Source: JANYHF01 sp031367715
Lineage (GTDB): Bacteria; Pseudomonadota; Alphaproteobacteria; Rhizobiales; Hyphomicrobiaceae
Reading direction: 5' to 3'
Assembly (NCBI GenBank): GCA_031367715.1
Contig: JANLQJ010000159.1
Coordinates: forward strand, 1 to 8,738
DNA: 8,738 bases
The position numbers and the translations under genes were made by a program. Under the pieces are notes generated by a model, which saw only the letters and a program-made list of their open reading frames with translations, was not told the origin of the DNA and ran no database searches. This document shows positions 4,967 through 8,738 of this stretch, in pieces (the first letter of the stretch is position 1; each line of letters opens with the position of its first letter).

Positions 4967-5983
4967 ATGATATTGCCACTTCGCCCGTTCAGCGCTTTGA
5001 CTTTAACCTTGACCCTGCTCGCGTTCGGGCCCTTGCGACCCGCCGCCGCCTTCGACTGCGGCAAGGCGCAAAGCAAGGTCGAAAAGGCCATCTGCGCCGC
5101 GCCCAAACTGCGCGCCGCCGACGACGCCATGAGCAAAGCCTACAGCAAGCTGAAGGACGCCGCCGACGTCACAGCCAAGGACGCCTTGCGGATTTCGCAA
5201 CTGCGCTGGATCAAGCGCCGCGAAGGCTGCGAGGACGACACGGTGGCCGATCTTGGTGCCTGCATCGCCGAGGAAACCGCCAAGCGCAAGGCCGTGCTGA
5301 CCGCCGTGCCCGTCACCGGCAATGACGAAGGGTCCGACCTGGTGCCGTGGTTCGTGCAGAAAGAGGGCAAGAACGGCGGCTGGGATATCGGACTCGATCT
5401 AGTGCGCTTTGCCGAGCCCTTCAATGCCGGCGAAGGACTATTCAACCGCGAGGCCGAGGCACTCACGACACCCTCGCTGCTGGAGAACTCCACGCTCGGC
5501 ACGGCGACCCTCAAGGTCGAAAAAGACCGCATCTATGCCCGCGGCGTGTCGCTATCGCCGACCTATGCCTCCAAGGCGCTGATCTCGGCGTTGGCCGATG
5601 GTTATGACGACACCGGTGGCGCCCATCCCAACAGCTGGCGACGCGCCATCAATATTTCGCTCGAGGAAGGCCGACATCTGAATTTCGGCGATCTGTTCCC
5701 GCGCGAGGCGACCGGCATTATCGCCAAATTGTGCAACGACCAGCTGGTGGCGGCCCGCAAGCTGCGCACCGAGGACAGCACCATCGACTTGGAGGAGGGC
5801 GCCGACATCGTCGTGCTCGCCCATGTCAAGGATCTGGAACACTGGGCCTTCTGGGCCGATCATGCCGTCATCATGTTCGACCCCTATGAAATAGGCTCCT
5901 ATTCGGAAGGGCCGTACAGTTGCGAGCTGGACATGGCCAATCTGCGCACGCTGGCCCTGCGGGGCGCGCCGTTGCCCAAGTGA
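4967..5983 (+). CDS. Secreted protein with LprI-like and DUF3298 (RsiV-type) domains
   Basis: A predicted 338-residue exported protein. Residues 1-28 form a signal peptide (hydrophobic LTLTLTLLAF, AAA before FDC), so it acts in the periplasm or outside. Residues 29-115 are an LprI/DUF1311 domain (PF07007), with four cysteines at 31, 43, 88 and 99 for two disulfides and the family pattern RWIKRREGC. Residues about 120-338 fit DUF3298 (PF11738), with GGAHPNSW, a DLF motif after it, and FDPYEIGSYSEGPYSC near the end. LprI of Mycobacterium is a lysozyme inhibitor, and the DUF3298 domain of Bacillus RsiV binds lysozyme; a cell-wall or lysozyme-related role here is inference. The ATG at 4967 is chosen for the signal peptide and GGAG about 9 nt upstream; the frame is open to 4766 but that would cover the SDR gene start. 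A small hairpin TGCCG-AAA-CGGCA (6002-6014) follows the stop. Confidence 0.82.
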   Translation: MILPLRPFSALTLTLTLLAFGPLRPAAAFDCGKAQSKVEKAICAAPKLRAADDAMSKAYSKLKDAADVTAKDALRISQLRWIKRREGCEDDTVADLGACIAEETAKRKAVLTAVPVTGNDEGSDLVPWFVQKEGKNGGWDIGLDLVRFAEPFNAGEGLFNREAEALTTPSLLENSTLGTATLKVEKDRIYARGVSLSPTYASKALISALADGYDDTGGAHPNSWRRAINISLEEGRHLNFGDLFPREATGIIAKLCNDQLVAARKLRTEDSTIDLEEGADIVVLAHVKDLEHWAFWADHAVIMFDPYEIGSYSEGPYSCELDMANLRTLALRGAPLPK

Positions 5984-6093
5984 TACGCAGCGGCCGCAAC
6001 GTGCCGAAACGGCAATATGCTTAAACCTCTATTTACAACTGTCGCCCACTCTCGACCCCAAGAGACGAATCGCTGGGGCGGGAGACTTGAGAC

Positions 6094-7041
6094 ATGGCGC
6101 GACGGCAACCGACGGCAAACCGATCGCGGTTTGGCAAACGCGCGACCCTCGCCGTGCCGCTGCTGCTCGGCGTGCTGCTGACCGGCTGCGCCTCCAGCGA
6201 TACCCAAGCGCTGTTGTCCTCGGCATCGGGAACTGGTGATGCGACCGGTTCGCTCACTGACAGCAAATCAGCCGGCGGAGCTGCCGCCGCGCGCGACTAC
6301 TGGGCCAGCGCGCTGGCCAAGAACCCGCGCGACGAGAAGGCCGCCATCGCCTATGCTCGTTCGTTGAAATCAGAGGGGTCCAAGGACAAGGCCATGAGCC
6401 TGCTGCAGCAGGCCGCCATGTACAATCCTGACAGTATCGCCATCGCCTCCGAACAGGGCCGGCTGGCGCTGGATATGGGGCAGACCGACTTTGCCGAAAA
6501 GCTGCTGACCCGCGCCAACGATGCCGCGCATCCCGATTGGCGTGTGCTGAATGCGCTCGGGACGCTGGAAGCACAGCGCGGCAACAAACCTCAGTCGCGC
6601 GATTATTTCGAGCGCGCCTCCAAGCTCGCCCCGACGGAGCCCAGCGTGCTCAACAATCTCGCCCTCAGCTATGCGCTGGATGGCGATCCGGCCAAGGCGG
6701 AATTCCTGCTGCGCCGCGCCGCCGCGGCCGGCGGCGACGTCGCCCAGGTGCGCCAGAACCTGGCGCTGGTGCTCGGCGTGCAGGGCAAATACGACGAGGC
6801 CCAGCAGCTGGCCTCGAACGATCTCGACAAGGACAAGACCGACGCCAATCGCGCCTATCTGCAAAAGATGGTGGCGGCCACGCCGGTCGTGATCGGCAAA
6901 CCGGCCAAGGTGGCCAAGATGACCGCCAAGATACCGGCGCAGGCCTGGTCGGCCGACGTTGCGACTGCCGGCACCATGCCCGTGCTGGCCGATGCGGGCA
7001 CTCTGCCCTGGTCGAGCAAAGTCACAACGGCCAAGCCGTAG
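6094..7041 (+). CDS. TPR lipoprotein, TadD-like
   Basis: A 315-residue protein with a basic N-terminus, a hydrophobic segment (18-29) and a lipobox LLTGC, with Cys32 as the probable lipidated residue. After a Ser/Gly-rich linker, residues about 65-245 hold several tetratricopeptide repeats, for example ARDYWASALAKNPRDEKA, the G-R-L-A-L-D-M-G repeat near 130, and LNNLALSYALDGDPAKAEFL. The C-terminal 60 residues are low in complexity and likely unstructured. The layout resembles TadD, the TPR lipoprotein of the Flp/Tad pilus secretion system, but no other tad gene is nearby, so another TPR lipoprotein role is equally possible. GGGAG lies about 11 nt before the ATG. Its stop codon is part of the shared hairpin at 7039-7076. 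Confidence 0.8.
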   Translation: MARRQPTANRSRFGKRATLAVPLLLGVLLTGCASSDTQALLSSASGTGDATGSLTDSKSAGGAAAARDYWASALAKNPRDEKAAIAYARSLKSEGSKDKAMSLLQQAAMYNPDSIAIASEQGRLALDMGQTDFAEKLLTRANDAAHPDWRVLNALGTLEAQRGNKPQSRDYFERASKLAPTEPSVLNNLALSYALDGDPAKAEFLLRRAAAAGGDVAQVRQNLALVLGVQGKYDEAQQLASNDLDKDKTDANRAYLQKMVAATPVVIGKPAKVAKMTAKIPAQAWSADVATAGTMPVLADAGTLPWSSKVTTAKP

Positions 7042-7076
7042 GGTGCGATACGGCCCAGTGGGCCGATGGCACCCTA
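7039..7076. terminator. Bidirectional hairpin spanning both convergent stop codons
   Basis: TAGGGTGC (7039-7046) pairs with GCACCCTA (7069-7076), and the inner CGGCCC (7051-7056) pairs with GGGCCG (7060-7065) around AGT, with a small internal loop between the stems. The outer ends are the TAG stop of the TPR lipoprotein gene and, on the other strand, the TAG stop of the glycoside hydrolase gene. It is placed to end both convergent transcripts. No T-run follows on either side, so it may act with Rho or as an mRNA 3'-end stabiliser. Confidence 0.6.
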
Positions 7077-8672
7077 CCCTCCGTGCACGATGAGTATCGT
7101 CTGGGGCTCGCCGCCAGTGGCCGCGATCGGTACGACGATGCCGCCCGCGATCGCGCTAACAGCGATTTCCTGATCTGCTTGACGTACCATCCGTACACGC
7201 GTATAATCGATACCGTGAAAACGGATCTCGCCAGCTGTCGTTAGACCGGCTGGAACATCCAGGCTCAGCAGCCCGGGGACGATGCGCAGGTTCTGGAATT
7301 GGCCCCGTATCGTGGTTTCGAGCACTGGCCGGCCCCGCAACCGCAACGACATCACCCCGCCACGGATCTCCAAGGTCACCATGCCGATGGGCGATTGCAG
7401 CGGCCCCAGCACTTTGTCCTCGCCATCGTTGCGCAGTGTCCAGCCCAACCAGGCGCTGACATCCATGACTTGCGCGACCGCCATGGCAGGCAGCAATGCG
7501 CCCCAGCTGTAGAATCCATCGGTATCCGTCTGATCCAGCACGGCGCCGGTATCGGCGTTGTAGTTCTCCGCACACAGACGGTCCTGGTCCCAGGCGCGCG
7601 CGAACAGCGCCCAGCTTCGTTGCGCCAGCTGCCCGGCCTCAGCTTTGAAACCGTAGCGCTCGAGACCCTGCCAGACCGTCCAGTTCAGCGGCGGCCAGAT
7701 GCGGCCACGCCAATAGACATTGTCCAAGTACGCCGGATCGGAGCGGCTCACCGAGGGCAGCACCCACTCGCCGCCGAAGCTCTTGGGGTCGGCCAGATGT
7801 TGCAGCAGCCGCGTGGCCTGAGCGGGGCTCGCGGCGCCACACAGCAATGGCCAGAAACTGGTCGGCGTCACGCTGCGGGCAAACTTGCCACTCCACAGCT
7901 TGTTGGCGAACAAGCCACGAGTCTCGTCCCACAACTCGCTGGCGATGCGCGCCTTCAGTGTCGCGGCCTCGGCCTCGAGCCGCGCCGCCACATCGTCATG
8001 GCCCAACTCGCGGGCGATGCGCGCCAGCATCTCGCCATCGAGCGCCAGCATGCTGTTCAGCCCGACATCCCATTGATTGAGCGTGCCCGTCACTTTATCG
8101 ACGCGCGCCTCGTCATGCATGGGCGAATTGTCCATGCTCGATTCATCCCGCGCGCCAATATTGGTGCCGCGATAAAGCCCGTTGCCGACGGCCGAATTAC
8201 CGAACGAGATCAGCCCGGATTTATTGCCGTCACGGGCCCGCCACCACCAATCGTGGTTGCGAAGAAACGGCGCGAATGCCGATTGCAGCATCGGCCGCGA
8301 GCCATTGCGCAGGAACGTCAGCCAAGCCAGGAACGACCCGATCGGCAATTGGTTGCGATCGACCCAGGCATCCTTGGCGGTGAGCAAACATGGCAGATTG
8401 CCTTGCGGCGTCTCGCCGGCGAGCACAGCGGCAAGATTCTCGCGCGCCTGCTCGTCATCCAGCAAGCCAACCAGATAAGAGCTGTACTGCTGATCGTTCA
8501 GCCAGACGCCGAAACCGCCGAATTTCTCCTGATTCCAGTTGCGGCTGATGCTGACATAGGGACGGCGGTTGATGCAGTCGAACACGGTGTTCCAGCCCAT
8601 CACGTCGCGGACGGCGGCGAGGGCCTCTGAGGCCGGTGCGCGAAGCGACCCCTCACCCCGGCCCACTACCAA
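7074..8672 (-). CDS. GH63/MGH1-like glycoside hydrolase, probably 5'-truncated
   Basis: The open frame gives 532 residues of an (alpha/alpha)6-barrel glycosidase (GH63, MGH1-like, near trehalase and mannosylglycerate hydrolase families). From about residue 18 it matches the barrel: WNTVFDCINRRPYVSISRNW, GGFGVWLND, GNLPCLL, AWVDR and SQ-like PPIG positions. ESSMDNSP (177-184) carries the general-acid Asp181, YWRGRIWPPLNW is at 320-331, and AENYN (368-372) carries the base Glu369. A C-terminal beta region (about 405-532) follows. No signal peptide is visible. Related proteins usually have an N-terminal beta-sandwich domain before the barrel, which is missing here. The only start options are TTG 8672 or an internal ATG within the conserved barrel, neither with a Shine-Dalgarno. 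The first 17 residues look like translated repeat sequence and an in-frame stop lies at 8703-8705. The barrel itself has no frameshift. The substrate cannot be read. It may be a pseudogene. Confidence 0.75.
   Translation of the reverse strand: MVVGRGEGSLRAPASEALAAVRDVMGWNTVFDCINRRPYVSISRNWNQEKFGGFGVWLNDQQYSSYLVGLLDDEQARENLAAVLAGETPQGNLPCLLTAKDAWVDRNQLPIGSFLAWLTFLRNGSRPMLQSAFAPFLRNHDWWWRARDGNKSGLISFGNSAVGNGLYRGTNIGARDESSMDNSPMHDEARVDKVTGTLNQWDVGLNSMLALDGEMLARIARELGHDDVAARLEAEAATLKARIASELWDETRGLFANKLWSGKFARSVTPTSFWPLLCGAASPAQATRLLQHLADPKSFGGEWVLPSVSRSDPAYLDNVYWRGRIWPPLNWTVWQGLERYGFKAEAGQLAQRSWALFARAWDQDRLCAENYNADTGAVLDQTDTDGFYSWGALLPAMAVAQVMDVSAWLGWTLRNDGEDKVLGPLQSPIGMVTLEIRGGVMSLRLRGRPVLETTIRGQFQNLRIVPGLLSLDVPAGLTTAGEIRFHGIDYTRVRMVRQADQEIAVSAIAGGIVVPIAATGGEPQTILIVHGG
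7179..7207 (+). promoter_or_regulatory. Near-consensus sigma70-type promoter, antisense within the hydrolase gene
   Basis: TTGACG (7179-7184) and TATAAT (7202-7207) are separated by 17 nt on the plus strand, 11 of 12 consensus bases at the optimal spacing. It lies in the 3' part of the leftward hydrolase gene and would transcribe antisense to it. The first downstream frame with a GTG codon (7216) ends after nine residues, so no coding gene follows. It may make an antisense RNA or be a fortuitous match. Confidence 0.35.
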
Positions 8673-8702
8673 AAGGAGATGGGGCGCAGGGACTGGGGCC
8701 GG
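8637..8702. repeat. Partial dispersed-repeat-like sequence at the hydrolase 5' edge
   Basis: The plus strand here has a GCGAAGCGACC run followed by CCTCACCCCGGCCC, the usual look of a widespread proteobacterial intergenic repeat of CCCTCACCCCGGCC type. CCGGCCC (8658-8664) pairs with GGGCCGG (8696-8702), bounding a 31-nt middle. The copy is partial, and I cannot show other copies within this window. Confidence 0.35.
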
Positions 8703-8738
8703 TTATAAAATTATTTACGCAGTACCCGGCGAGAACAT
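8703..8738. other. AT-rich right edge, no assignable gene
   Basis: Base composition changes sharply to A+T at 8703-8717. On the minus strand three short frames cross the edge, one ending CSRRVLRK at a TAA (8711-8713) and one being MFSPGTA. Either could be the last codons of a gene that lies mostly outside the window, but 7-8 residues cannot decide. Confidence 0.3.

Noticed and set aside
7299..8630. 443-residue plus-strand frame opposite the glycosidase
   Set aside because: It is the antisense shadow of a gene with catalytic motifs; its His/Arg/Gln-rich composition is typical of such shadows.

Overview
The window reads as GC-rich alphaproteobacterial chromosome. The pointers are an Omp25/RopB-type outer-membrane barrel, a YfgM-like gene next to bamB, an encoded tRNA-Gln(UUG) with its CCA, and paired GC-rich intergenic hairpins of the kind common in Rhodospirillales/Rhizobiales-type genomes. 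Genus cannot be set from sequence alone.

Layout. 1-57 is the 5' end of a leftward gene that leaves the window. A perfect 34-bp palindrome (96-129) separates it from a rightward outer-membrane beta-barrel gene (191-913). 914-1547 has no intact gene and is a gene graveyard: the 3' end of a rhomboid protease gene (to 1138), the first codons of a Phd/YefM-type antitoxin with its strong ribosome binding site still in place (1240 on), a 147-bp foldback element with 27-bp terminal inverted repeats and two nested hairpins (1319-1465), then the last codons of a VapC/PIN-domain toxin (1467-1526). I read this as a toxin-antitoxin locus gutted at, or by, the foldback element.

Next is a leftward cluster: a YfgM-like membrane-anchored TPR protein (3016-3744), tRNA-Gln (2932-3006) and bamB (1548-2915). 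The tRNA is wedged 9 nt after one stop codon and 16 nt before the next start codon, so it is probably cut from the same transcript. Both proteins belong to the Sec/BAM outer-membrane protein export and assembly branch. A candidate sigma70-type promoter lies at 3814-3842.

An SDR-family dehydrogenase (4075-4830, leftward) diverges from a secreted LprI-like + DUF3298 protein (4967-5983, rightward), with a small inverted repeat between them. A TPR lipoprotein resembling TadD (6094-7041) converges on a GH63/MGH1-like glycoside hydrolase (7074-8672, leftward). Their two stop codons sit inside one shared hairpin. The hydrolase lacks a usual start and N-terminal part, and its 5' edge abuts sequence resembling a dispersed intergenic repeat, so it is probably 5'-truncated.

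No phage, CRISPR array, complete insertion sequence or complete new defence system is visible. The most unusual content is the toxin-antitoxin relic around the foldback element and the tRNA embedded in the bamB operon.
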